Source: Silene conica
Taxonomy: Eukaryota; Streptophyta; Magnoliopsida; Caryophyllales; Caryophyllaceae
DNA: 64,000 nt
Reading direction: 5' to 3'
NCBI GenBank assembly: GCA_029255685.2
Contig: CM055315.2
Location: forward strand, 49,815,358-49,879,357
Below, piece after piece: positions 20,832 through 37,050 of the stretch. Below the pieces are notes generated by a model that did no database searches, was not told the origin of the DNA, and was given only the letters and a program-made list of their open reading frames with translations. The translations under genes and the position numbers were made by a program. Each line of letters opens with the position of its first letter. The stretch's first letter is position 1.

Positions 20832-21911
20832 TGTTGGAGATTGTGTCCTCCACATGTAGTGTGATAACGTCATTGAACATACCCTTGTACGGACAAGTGG
20901 GAGATTGTTGGGGCTGGTGTCCTTGACAATTAAGTACAATGACTTATTAAATCTCTTTAAGGATCACAAGGGCATACTTCTGTATTATTACCAGTTGATC
21001 CACGTTTATCAATAACGGTTGGCTTGCTAGATAAGTTTGACGTTATTGTCATACGGATGGCGGTGATCAACTGGTCCCTATACGTCACACCTATAGGACA
21101 CGTCTAAGAGATGTGAAGGTATGAAAATACAGTCACATTTTGCCGGATATGACTAAACGGTTAGTCAGAGGTATTGACTATTAAATTAGTCAATAAGATG
21201 TTGAGAATTACTATTTAATACGGATTAAATAATTTTAGCTAATACGGATTACAAGAATAATTCGTAAATTAAATATAAACGGTTATATTTAATTAAATAT
21301 AGTATTCGCAAATTAATATAAACAGTTATATTAATTTAGGTAATTATACAATATCGTATTTTATCAGACCGTTATTAATATATCGACTGTATTAATATCT
21401 GATAACATGTTACGATTTATAAATAAAACCCGCGAACAACTTAAAGCTAAATGGGTCGAATCACGCATTGGGATAAGGTAAGAGTGGAAAGCCCACTCCT
21501 ACCCAAACCCTATTTTCGGCCGGCCATGTAGTCTATATAAGGAGGAGGACTCTCCTTATGTAGACTACTCTTGGTGCACTATTAAATATTCTCAAGGTAA
21601 AATTAGGGTTTTGTGACATTCTTTTCCCAAAACCTCAGATCTCACATCTAAAAAAACCCTCAAGGGCTCTCCCTATATTGCAAGGCAATTGGAGAGGATT
21701 TCTAGCACACGCGGCCTCGTCTGTCTCAGACAAAGTCTTGGGTGCAAGTTATAGGAGGGAATTTGCATTAATTCCTGTTCTTAGGCCTTTTGCGCGAGGA
21801 CTAAAGGTTGTACTTCTTTTCTCATGTTTTTAATCTTATGACGATATTCACAATTGCATATTTCATTATAATCCTGCAAATTTAGGGTGAATACGCGTTT
21901 TATTCCCCACA
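20832..21911 (+). repeat. Copia 3' LTR
   Basis: This 1080-bp LTR ends CCCCACA before the TATCG duplication. It is nearly identical to the 5' LTR; a 4-bp duplication near 21721 accounts for the length difference. Confidence 0.97.
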
Positions 21912-22371
21912 TATCGATTTCAAACTCCGAATATAACCCAATAACCATGGTCACACTGGACCGCAAACATAACTCGACACGAGCACCTAATCTCAATCTC
22001 CATCTCAACATCAGTATCGATATCGTCAAAGGTTCCCAGAACCGTGCTCAACACTTAAAGTACGAACTTTAAGTTACTCACCCACAAGTTATGGTCACAG
22101 AAGACGAAAATAAGGAAAAGAACGCAATACTAATTATCCGCAACCAATATATCAATCCCCTGTACCCGTATACTCGAATTCGGTCGTAACCCAGCAATAG
22201 AATAATTCTCTAAATAAAAGGGCCATCAATGTCTCGTAACATATGAACACTACGATATATGCAATAAAATTCACAATATCAATTTCTCAATAATTATCAA
22301 CATATAAATAGTCATCGAAACATGTCAGCTTGAATAATCATTGAAGTGCATAGGATCGCTAAATCAATTAG

Positions 22372-22373
<2 letters not shown>

Positions 22374-22450
<77 letters not shown>
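22374..22450. repeat. (TA)n microsatellite, first piece
   Basis: About 38 TA units. LARD2 has one continuous TA tract at the equivalent place (54863-54974), so this is the left remnant of a tract split by two insertions. Confidence 0.97.
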
Positions 22451-22456
<6 letters not shown>

Positions 22457-25400
22457 TGAATCATGTGAGGCACCCCTCTTAGGGTGAGGCGGCTGGACTC
22501 ATTCAATACCGTCAGATTCTAAAACTATAGATGTACAGATGATGCCAAGTGTCCATATAAAATCCCAGCTAACCACGTTCTTCTTCAATTTACTCCAATT
22601 CACAGTCATTCCATCCCCTTTACTTTGTCTCTCTAAACTCTTCTCTGAAACTCGTGTTCTTCAGCTCGTCTTAGCCATTAATTCGCATTACGATCTCCAT
22701 TTTATCACTCATATTTTGATCGTGATCATCATCATCCTAATTTATTTTCGGATCTAGTTAATTTCAATCACCTTATTTTCATTTTGATTCATCTCGATTA
22801 TATTCACATAAATGACGTATCCTTCGTCACCGATGATGCCAGTAATTAAGGATTAATTTAATTAAATCATCGCACTTAATTCAAACTTCCTGCAAATCTG
22901 AAGACTTCACGACACAACAAAGGCGAATTCATCGGCAAGCACGCTTCAAACAATTGATGATTAATTCAATTCTATCAACGAAGGTAAAATTTCAACTCAT
23001 TTATTAATTGTTTTTCGTATCTCAGACTTTAGCTCATCTTACACGTTATTTAATGCAGTGTCTAAATTTAATTGTTCTTGATTTCGGCATTTGACGCTCA
23101 TTATTTTACTCGAATTTAACATTGATTACCATGTTTTAATTATTCTCTGATTGAAAATTAGGTTAAAGTTAAATAAAAAAGGATTAAATTCATCATAGTT
23201 ATATGTGCTGATATAGAAGAAAATACATATGATGATGGAAGCACCAGACGAAGCAGCACTAGCGGAGTGGGTTTTTGTAAATATTTTCGGCGTAAAGGTT
23301 CGCCGGTGATGGTCAGACAGATGGATCTTCTTTACCCTTATACCTAGAGGGGGATCCTTTTTTAGAAAGATATAGCACTAGTGAGATCAAGAGAGACCAC
23401 GGGAGCCCTCGAGAGTTCTTTGTTTTCTTGGGTGGGAGCGACATCGTAAATTTATTTTTCCGAGTTTTTTTCTGGAGTAGCAACAGGACGATGGTCTGAA
23501 AGAAGGTGGGAGATTCCTTGGTGATCTTACCAGCCTTTCGTAGAATAGAATAAGGCAAAACCCAGTGGTACAGCCTGTGACCAAGTCAGATTTGTGAGGT
23601 GTTTAAGTTTAGCTATTGTTAACCTGATGATTTTGCAATTGTTGTGGTGAGATGAATGAGATTTCGCTACATCGGTCTAGAATTTTTGTTTTGAATTGCA
23701 TTCTAATTTGTAGTAGTGCTTTGTTGATGGATAATTGTAAAATAAAAATAATTACACGAACTTGCTATATAGTAGATATACATTGTTACTTATGAGAAAA
23801 TCTGGGCAAACGTGGTTACATGTTCTAGTGATAGGACAAATTGCATGATTTGGTAATATGCAATTTGTGTTAAAATTAAAAAAGATTGAAATTCATCATG
23901 ACTTGTTATGGAATCGTTGTATAATGTATTAATGTATAATGATAAGTGTTTTTGTATTAGTGTAATAGTATTACGATAATAGTACTTCTAGTGTTACAAT
24001 GGTTTAATTGTGTTAAATGAACAATTTACTTCGTAATTGTATTACCGTAATAGTGTATTTGTGTTACAATGGTTTAATTGTGTTAAACCTGATTTTGTCA
24101 TACATAGACCTAATTTTGTGAAACATGGACTTAAATTGGTTAATATCGTAGTAAGAAATAATTATACGAAGTTGTATCATGTTTCATATGTTTGTTATTT
24201 GTTGATACATAATTTATTGTTTATCCTATATCATCTTGTGAGTAAATAAAAATTTTAAGTCCAAATTTCACGAAATAAGGTTCCGGTTTCACAAATTAAG
24301 GTCCAAGATTCACGAAATAAGAAATTATACATTTTGTGAATATACAAACATTTTAAATCCAAGTTTAACGAAATAAGGTCCCGGTTTCACAAATTAAGGT
24401 CCAAGATTCACGAAATAAGAAATTATACATTTTGTGCGTAAACAAACATTTAAGTACAGGTTCACGAAATAAGGTCCCGGTTTCACAAATTAAGGTCCAA
24501 AATTCACGAAATAAGGAATTAAACATCTTGTGAGTAAGCAAAAATTTTAAGTCCAAGTTTCACGAAATAAGGTTCCGGTTTCACAAATTAAGGTCCAAGA
24601 TTCACGAAATAAGAAATTATACATTTTGTGAAAAAACAAACATTTTAAATACAAGTTTCACGAAATAAAGTCCCGGTTTCACAAACTAAGGTCCAACATT
24701 CATGAAATAAGAAATTAAACATTTTTTGACTAAACAAACATTTTAAATCCAAGTTTCACGAAATAAGGTTCCGGTTTCACAAATTAGGGTCCAAGATTCA
24801 CGAAATAAGAAATTATACATTTCGTGAGTAAATAAACATTTTAAATCCAAGTTTCACGAAATAAGGTTTCGGTTTCACAAATTAAAGTCCAAGATTCACG
24901 AAATAAGAAATTAAACATTTTGTGAGGAAACAAACATTTTATGTCCAAGTTTCGCAAAATAAGGTTCCGGTTTCACAAATCAAGGTCCAAAATTCACAAA
25001 ATAAAAAATTATACATTTTATGAATAAACAAACATTTTAAGACTAAGTTTCACGAAATAAGGTTTCGGTTTCACAAATTAATGTCCAAAATTCACGAAAT
25101 AAGAAATTAAACAATTTGTGAATAAACAAACATTTTAAGTTTAAGTTTCACGAAATAAACTACCGGTTTCACAAATTAAGGTCTAAGATTCACGAAAAAG
25201 AAATTAAACATTTCGTGAATAAACAAGCATTTTAAGTCTAAGTTTCACGAAATAAACTCCCGGTTTCACAAATAAAGCTCCAAGATTCACGAAATAAGAA
25301 ATTAAACATTTTGTGAGTAAATAAAAATTTTAAGTCCAAGTTTCACGAAATAAGGTTCCGGTTTCACAGATTAAGGTCCAAGATTCACGAAATAAGAAAT

Positions 25401-26026
25401 TTTACATTTTGTAAATAAACCAACATTTTAAGTCCAAGTTTCACGAAATAAGGTTCCGGTTTCACAAATTAAGGTCCAAGATTCACAAAATAAGAAATTA
25501 AACATTTTGTGAAAAAACAAACATTTTAATTCCAAGTTTCACGAAATATGGTAGCGGTTTCACAAATTAAGGTCCAAGATTCACGACATAAGAAATTAAA
25601 CATTTGGTGAGTGAACAAACATTTTAATTCCAAGTTTCACGAAATAAGGTTACGGTTTCACAAATTAAGGTCCAAGATTCACGAAATAAGAAATTAAACA
25701 TTTCGTGAGTAAACAAACATTTTAAGTCCAAGTTTCACGAAATAAGGTCCCGGTTTCACAAATTAAAGTTCAAGATTCACGAAATAAAAAATTATATATT
25801 TTGTGAGTAACAAATATTTTAAGTTCCAAATTTCACGAAATAAGAAAAAGAGCAAAATGAATAATTTTTTTAGATAGAGAAAATATTTGGGCCAAATAAA
25901 ATGTTAGAAATGACCCATAATTTCCATCCCATTGAAATTAGTCAAATGAAAATTGAAAATCATGTGAAACATAGTAAGGGTTCGGCGGCCTCACCGTAAT
26001 TGGCGGCCTCACGTGATCCGGCCTCT
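22451..26026. mobile_element. Inverted-repeat element inserted in the TA tract (element 1)
   Basis: Ends are imperfect inverted repeats of about 45 bp. From the left: AGAAATTGAATCATGTGAGG. From the right, complemented: AGAGGCCGGATCACGTGAGG. Both are followed by a second GGTGAGGC. TA repeats flank both sides and LARD2 lacks the insertion. The 3.6-kb body has no transposase. It holds gene-like 5'-leader sequence (about 22560-22990, CT-rich, ending in a possible splice donor AAG/GTAAAA) and a tandem array at 24250-25850. It resembles TA-targeting MITEs in its placement, but its superfamily is undetermined. Confidence 0.7.
24250..25850. repeat. Tandem array, ~96-bp unit, about 16 copies
   Basis: Each unit contains TTTCACGAAATAAGGT, CGGTTTCACAAATTAAGGTC, and CAAGATTCACGAAATAAG, then an AT-rich spacer with AACATTTT. 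Units differ by substitutions and a few indels, so the array is not freshly made. It is wholly inside element 1. Half-units are themselves related through the word TTCACGAAATAAG. Confidence 0.93.
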
Positions 26027-26052
26027 ATATATATATATATATATATATATAT
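26027..26052. repeat. (TA)n microsatellite, middle piece
   Basis: About 13 TA units separate the two inverted-repeat elements. Confidence 0.95.
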
Positions 26053-30277
<4,225 letters not shown>

Positions 30278-30289
30278 GCTCTGATACCA
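30278..30289 (-). other. LARD1 primer-binding site
   Basis: The minus strand reads TGGTATCAGAGC, three bases (AAG) after the LTR end. It is complementary to initiator-Met tRNA. Confidence 0.93.
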
Positions 30290-30292
30290 CTT

Positions 30293-32738
30293 TGTAACAC
30301 CCCCATTTATTTAAGAGCCTTTAGCCAGACATTCTCAAATAAATAAGACTGTTACCATCTCGGAATGACCGAGGTAGTGAATAACAAAGTAACACAACCC
30401 AAAGTACTTTATATGAATTTGATAAAATTTAAACTTTGATATTACAACAACTACAAGGTCCAAACTTTGATAAAATAAAAGTACAACTGAAGATATCTAA
30501 GTGTGATCTAACTCTAAGTAGGTCCAAGCCATGTCTCTCTCCATGCCCAAGCTCCTAGTCCATCTGTCACTGACCTGTAGAATCTACTCCCCATTCCGGA
30601 TCATCGTAGGTGTCACACGAATACACAGGGTCAACCACGAGGTTGAGTAGGAAACATCAAAGAGACATAAATGGGAACAGATCAGAACACAAATCCGTCT
30701 CCATATCACCAGTCATCCACTTAACCTCCACCACACCACCCCTCCCATCACACCACACCTTCCATCACACCACACCTTCCATGGCCATATCACAAGTCCC
30801 AATATCACAAGACCCAGTATCACAAGACCCAATTCACCAGCTCCGTTCTCCACAATAATCAATAATAATCAATCACAATATATCACAATTAAATATACCA
30901 ATCAAATAATGAGTATCCTCATGTCAGATCACAATCACAGTCATAGATTTTCCCCTACCTCAACCGTCGAATGAAATTGTCACTTGCGCAGCTGCTAAAA
31001 GTGTTCCTCGCGGAACCGTCACCTAAACATATTATATTCAACGATTAACAACCCATACTAAGCCCTATACTTAACATCGTAACAAAATACCGAATATAGT
31101 AACTTTCTAAAATTGGAAAGTTTCCAAAATAGAAACTTTCCCGAAATAGCACTTCCTAAAAATAGTAACTTTCGACTCGTAAGGTCCCATAAATAATCGC
31201 AACATTTGAAATTACCAACCTTATTAAATATAATAGCTAAAATAATACTAATAATAGTAGTAATAAGACAAATACAATAAAAGTAATACACCTTAGTAAG
31301 AAGATAACAAAACGTAACAACCAAAACAAATTAACCAAAACAGCCTGACAGCCCTTCAACCAGCCCACTTCGCAGCCCTCTCGACACCCCTTCTACAGCT
31401 TGCACCACCGCCCCACCACCGTGGTTAAGACCCCTGAACCACGGTCCAACTACTAACCCTGACCACTACCCTAGACTCAACCCCAACAGCCATCTACATC
31501 AACCCCAAACACGCTGGTCACAACAGCAACCCCAAGTTTTGCTCTTACCCGTATAACTCCCTTCTGCACACCTTCCTTTAACCGCCTACCAACGCCACCA
31601 TCACCACAACCAACCACCAACCAACCACCACCCTTAACACCTCACCTCACCCACTACCCCCTGGTGCCAACCCCCAGCCTTCGACTCCACTCACCCCTCT
31701 GAACAACCACTCCCAACCCGCTGGTACCACGACCCTTGTTCTGGATTTTGTTTTTGGAACAGGCTGTCGAAGCAGCCTCCTCCGGCCACCACACGTTACT
31801 TCACCGCCACCAACGCCACCTACTGACACACTACTCCAGAACCCATGACCCCATAACCAGAAATAGACCAGAACATGAAAGACTAAGCGAAACTAAATCA
31901 ATAGAATTAAACACGCAATTTATACAAACAAAAACAGAGTATCGTTTTCGTGTTACTGTCGACATTCACGACCCTTGATGCGACTGTCATGGTGGTTCTA
32001 GGATAGACTAATGATGACACACATGTTGAGGGTACTACATAGTTTATTCTAGGCCTGATTATACTATGTCGAAGGTCCATTAAGAGCGAGAAAGAACGTG
32101 TTAACTTACTAGATGCGCAGGGATGAGAACGGTACTGGTGGTGGCTGCTGTTTCTTCTCCAATCCCCACGGTGGCTCCTTGGGTGTGAAGGTATGAGGAT
32201 GGTTAAGGTCTATGCTTTGCTTTGATGGGGGCAGGAGGCGTGATAGAGTATGAGGTTTGTTTTGAGTAGAAGTCGATAAATTGATGGAATAGTGTGGATG
32301 TCGATGGAAAGGGTAGGTTAGCTAGGGTTTCGTTTTAGGGTTTCTACTATATTGCTCACTATACACGGTTCTCAAACTACCAAGCATCGGCCATAGGCCC
32401 AGGCCCATCACGCATATCGAAACATCATATTATCCATATCTCATTCTCGACTCGTAAATTAAAATAAACGAGTATGTATATAATTATACCAATTAAACTA
32501 TATATATATCATTAGTAAAAACCACTAAATCAATTATAAGAATATATATAAAGAACATCGAATTTAATTATAATTACGACTTAAATAAAAAAATAGAAAT
32601 TAAGTATAGATTTAATTATCAATGTATTATTAAAATTAAAGAAATACGAATTAATACTTTATAACCATTCCATTTAAAACACTTGTATAAAAGATGGTTT
32701 GACTGCTGTTGACCGAGGCTAAAATACTGGGTATTACA
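30293..32738 (-). repeat. LARD1 5' LTR
   Basis: This 2446-bp LTR is bounded by the primer site on one side and by the GCGTG duplication (32739-32743) on the other. Confidence 0.93.
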
Positions 32739-32743
32739 GCGTG

Positions 32744-34465
32744 TGTTCCTGAGTCATAATGGGTGCACGGTTAGATGGGAGTTTGGGTAGTTTACTTGGT
32801 GGTATGCAGGGGTGTCGTGTGATGGTTTTCCCGGTGGTTCTTAGTAGTGCGTAAGATTGTTTGGAGTGGGTTTCGCGTGGGTGGTTGCAACGTGAATCAG
32901 GGGCTGTCTTTTAAAAATCAGAACAGGTTGCGGGTGTAGGTTTTGTGGGGGTTTTTGCTGGTTGTTGCTACTGTTTTCAATAGCCACCACTGACCTCCCT
33001 GGAACCACCGTGGCTAAGAGGTGAGCCAGTGGTGTTCCAGGCGACGTTAATGGTGATGGTTGGTGTCGTTAGCAGCGATGTTATGGGGGGGGGGGGGGGG
33101 GGGGGGGTATGTGTTCGGTTGTTGCCGCTGTTCAGCCTTGCGAAGTGTTAATGTTACGTATTGTGGTGTTTGTTGAATACAATTGCTGCGTTCTTATCAA
33201 TCTATTATTACTAATATTATTAGTGGATTAACATTATTATTATTATTATGAATATTAATATTATTATTTACTATTTATTATTTGATTTAAATGGTATGCC
33301 AATTGTGTTGTAAATAAGTATCACCTTGTTCACTTAGTAATTTAGTAATGGTATTATTATGAATATTGTGGGTATTTATATTTTTGGTGGTTATTGTTAT
33401 ATTTTATGCTAAAATTTAGTAATAGTAGATTAGTTGGGTGCATGCTATTTATAGTAAGTCTATTTTTGGTAAGTCCGTATTCAGTAGGTGATAATTAGTT
33501 AATATGAATCATGTTTTAGTAACCTTGTGATTTAAGTGGTCAAATGCTATTTTTTAGTAAGTCTATTCTTAGTAAGTTTATAATTGGCATGAATATGAGC
33601 ATGATCAAGTAACCGAGTTAGTGATGTTAATTGTACGAATAGCTTTTGATTTAAGTAATATTTATAGGAACTGAGTTCGAGGTGGAATACTTCTAGACGG
33701 TGATTGCTTGTTTGCAGATTTGCTATTCCAGGTAGGTTACACTGGTACTATATTATGTGTTGAGTTATGAATGTATGTGATATCGTATCTATGGATGCAA
33801 GCATGACTATATGAGCATGATAGCTTTGGTTGACTATTTAATATTGCATTCACGAGCATGCATATGCATTGGTTACTGAGAAAAATGTGATCAGATATTG
33901 TTCTGATGAAAAGCCCAGGGTGGTTCTGCAGACCAGGCCTGGTGTCTTATCAGCTGTTGAGCTGGTGTTCGGTGACGACCGATTATAGTCTGCCGGGAGG
34001 TTCGGTATAGCTTGGTGCAAGGGTATGAGTTTGAGATTGTGATTGAGATTGAGATTGAGCTCGAGCATATCATTGCATTTGCATATCATAATTGTTGCAT
34101 TATCTATTTTTGTGTTATCCTACTCAACCGCGAGGTTGACAGTGTATTCGTGTACACCTACGATGATCCGGAATGGGGAGTAGATTCTACAGGTCAGAGA
34201 CAGATGGATTAGGAGCTTGGGCATGGAGAGAGACATGGCTTGGACCTACTTAGAATTAGATCACATACTTAGATGTTATCAGTTGTACTTTTATTCTTTG
34301 CGTAGTAGTTGTAATATCAAAAGTTCAAATTTAATCAGTTTTATATACAGTACTTTGGTTTGTTTTTACTTTGTTATTCACTACCTCGGACATTCCGAGA
34401 TGGTAACAACTCTATTTATTTGAGAATGTCTTGCTAAAGACTCTTAAATAAATGGGGGTGTTACA
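32744..34465 (+). mobile_element. Outer LTR, right part
   Basis: Continues 9351-10231 and ends AAATAAATGGGGGTGTTACA. Its last 350 bases, with CTACTCAACCGCGAGGTTGA and GGAATGGGGAGTAGATTCTA, match the complementary end region of the LARD1 LTR. So an element jumped into an LTR of its own wider family, in opposite orientation. It includes a run of 23 G at 33085-33107. Confidence 0.72.
33085..33107 (+). repeat. Poly-G run
   Basis: 23 consecutive G. Exact length in an assembly is uncertain for such runs. Confidence 0.9.
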
Positions 34466-35797
34466 AACTTTTATTCCAACTTGCATTAGCATCCCTTTTG
34501 AGCTGATGCTCGATCTATCACGCACTTCTATACAACCACCCACAAAAAAATCCCTGTAACCTACTACTCTAACACATAACTTGTACCGAAAATAAAGCTA
34601 AAACATTAGTCGAATTAAGTAATTTACCTTTGGCATAATCATCAAGAACAGTCGGAAACAAGACCAGCAAAGAGGAACATGTTAACATTCATAAAATACA
34701 TTCAAATGATGATAATAATCACAATCAAACACCAAATTGTTACCCATGAAACAATCATGAAACAAGCCATCCTTTTTTTCTAAAGCTTAATTACCTACTT
34801 AAAAAGCATTGATTATGGGTGTTGAGGTAAGGAGTTTTACAGGACTATATGTTTGTTTCGTTTTATGATAAAAGTACTACGTGTAGGGATTTTGGGTACC
34901 GTGATGTGTACTGTCTCATATGGTTTAATGGTGGCATATGGTTGAGATTAACATGGGCTCTGCATCTAGTGGATGTAGGCTGCCTGATGTTGGTTTCTTT
35001 GTTTTACGTTATTGTTGGCAACCTTGTCCAGAAGGGTGAGCAAAATCCTTAATTTCAAAACAAGCCCTTGAAACCAAATCAAGATCAGTACATGTTTCAA
35101 GCTTAGGCTACAAGTCTACAATAACAAATACATATATAGTTGCATGAGTTAAACTACAAATTTGCATACTTACATGCACAGTATGTATGCACAAGTCTAT
35201 CATTAACCTTCGTACTAACAAAATCCCGAGTTATCGAGAAGTCGATATCCCACTTGGAATTACTGTAAGAAGCAAATGGTATCATAAAGATCAGATGATC
35301 TCCTACAATCCTCGACACTTTGTAATAACACCCTGAATTATGCTAACTTACTCCTCTACTTTGTCTCTTCCATTTTCCCAGGTACCCTTGTCCAACACTT
35401 AATAGTGGACATATACTCACAGTTAGAAGTTTGGATCCAGTACCAACCAGGTTAAACTTCGGGCCATACGCATTCCTACATTGTCTCTTACTGCTACCCA
35501 TGATTCCTCATTCATAACCCAGACATATGTATTACATATCCTTTCTTTTGGCAAAATTGTATGTGTCTTTTAACATTTACAACATTTTAATGCAAAAGTT
35601 AATCAAGACCACTACAGCTCAATCAATGACCACTAAAGTCAATCACACTAATCAACCTAATCAATATTTCTCAACAAAACCATTCTAATATATAATTTCT
35701 ACTATAAATCATGTTCCTGAACATATAATCGTATCAATATGACAATTGAAATTTAATGTACAATTAATTAATACACTATTTAGGACTGAGGACATTA
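34466..35797. other. Unassigned spacer with exon-like stretches
   Basis: No recognised gene. On the minus strand about 35174-35273 reads open (…KWDIDFSITRDFV…) between an acceptor-like CTTACAG and a donor-like GTAAGT. Another open stretch at about 35430-35510 contains RNAYGPKFNLVG. They could be two exons of a decayed gene; I recognise no family. The right edge, CATTA (35793-35797), is the target duplication of the next element. Confidence 0.3.
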
Positions 35798-37036
35798 TGA
35801 TGGAAACTAAGTTCCTGATTTTATACTCAAATCTAATGTGAGTTTTGTTTCTTTAAGTTTAGGTTATAAAACTTAATAAGGTTTATACTCAATAATCTCC
35901 TATTACTTGAGTCTTCAAACCGAAATACCCTTATAACGATCTAACAAAAATCGTCTCCAAAAGATACGTATCAACGACCCGATCTCAAACTAACACCAAT
36001 TTTGTTACTAGAAAATTAGTATTAGTATACTAGAAATATTAACAATATTAGTCTTAATATTATTAATATAGGAAATAATTATTTTCTTAGCAAAAACTAT
36101 TTTAGCTAAGGAATTATGAGAATGAGGTTGTAGTATGTATGTGTTAGTAGAACAATGAAGTATGCACTAACAACTACTTAGCCAAAAAACTAACTCTTAA
36201 TATGAGGTGTGTGTGTCTTTTATAGAGAAAATGATGCTCATATATGGGGAGCTAGAGCCGGCCAAGGCACCCTCAAGGGAGCCAATGCATGGCCATGAAT
36301 ATCTTACACAAAAGCATGAGATATTCCTTACACCTTCACTTTGCCTTACACACTCAACCCTTATACACTTACACACACAAACTCACATGCACACTACATG
36401 TTTACACGGTCCAAATGAGGTCCAAAATGGACCCATTTTATCTTTGTCAATTGTGTTAATTTGTAACATGTCACACATGTCTTATAACACATGACCCAAT
36501 TTGTTAATTATGCAATTTTAACTATTAAAATCCATAATTTACAAATTTATTACATTTAAATAATTATACTAACAATTTCGAAATTATCATTGTATAAAAA
36601 TGTAATGTCATAATTTAATTACAACTCTTTGTAATTTTATGATCAACCGTGTTCATTCTCAATTTAATCGTTTCCCAAACGAATAAATAAAACCGAGTAA
36701 TAAAACGATTTTATTACTTTGACTATTATTATTATAATCCTATTATAAAATATTTGTCATACAAAATTATTTCCAAATTTCCAGTTATTAATTAATTCGT
36801 ATCCAATACAATATTAATTAATTTATTCCATTGAGACGGAATTCCCTAAAGATATGACCTTAAGGGATCAAATGATCACCACCATCATATGACGATAATG
36901 TCAAACTCTAGACAGCCAATCATTATCGGTAAATGTTGATCAGTCGACTTTAAAAGAGTAACACTCCCAGTTGTGTTTCATTCAAATGAGTTTTAATTAT
37001 GTCAACACACTATTGTCGAGGACACTTCCTCCAACA
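35798..37036 (-). repeat. TR-GAG 3' LTR
   Basis: This 1239-bp LTR is close to its partner except for a ~61-bp deletion near 35880 relative to 43680-43745. Confidence 0.93.
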
Positions 37037-37050
37037 ATCTCCCACTTGTC
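37037..37050 (-). other. TR-GAG polypurine tract
   Basis: The minus strand reads GACAAGTGGGAGAT against the LTR start TGTTGG. It is almost the same tract as in the copia at 20820-20831. Confidence 0.85.

Larger units (their letters stand above)
13192..21911 (+). mobile_element. Young Ty1/copia retrotransposon, nearly complete
   Basis: LTRs of 1076 and 1080 bp (13192-14267, 20832-21911) start TGTTGG and end CCACA. They are flanked by a perfect TATCG duplication (13187-13191, 21912-21916). A primer site complementary to initiator-Met tRNA (14270-14282), a 1.7-kb leader, gag-protease-integrase-reverse transcriptase-RNase H in copia order, and a polypurine tract (20820-20831) are all present. 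The only LTR differences I see are a 4-bp tandem duplication and one A/G substitution (about 14199), so insertion was recent. One extra A in a run at 18621-18625 breaks the polyprotein. It sits inside LARD1. Confidence 0.97.

Noticed and set aside
24250..25850. Regularly spaced repeats resembling a CRISPR array
   Set aside because: Units are contiguous and diverged, with no unique spacers, and the DNA is a plant nuclear repeat.
36207..36494. A 95-codon frame repeated at 44068-44355, with a related antisense frame at 6830-7093
   Set aside because: It is conserved only because it lies in LTR copies of one family. There is no domain and frame changes are frequent.
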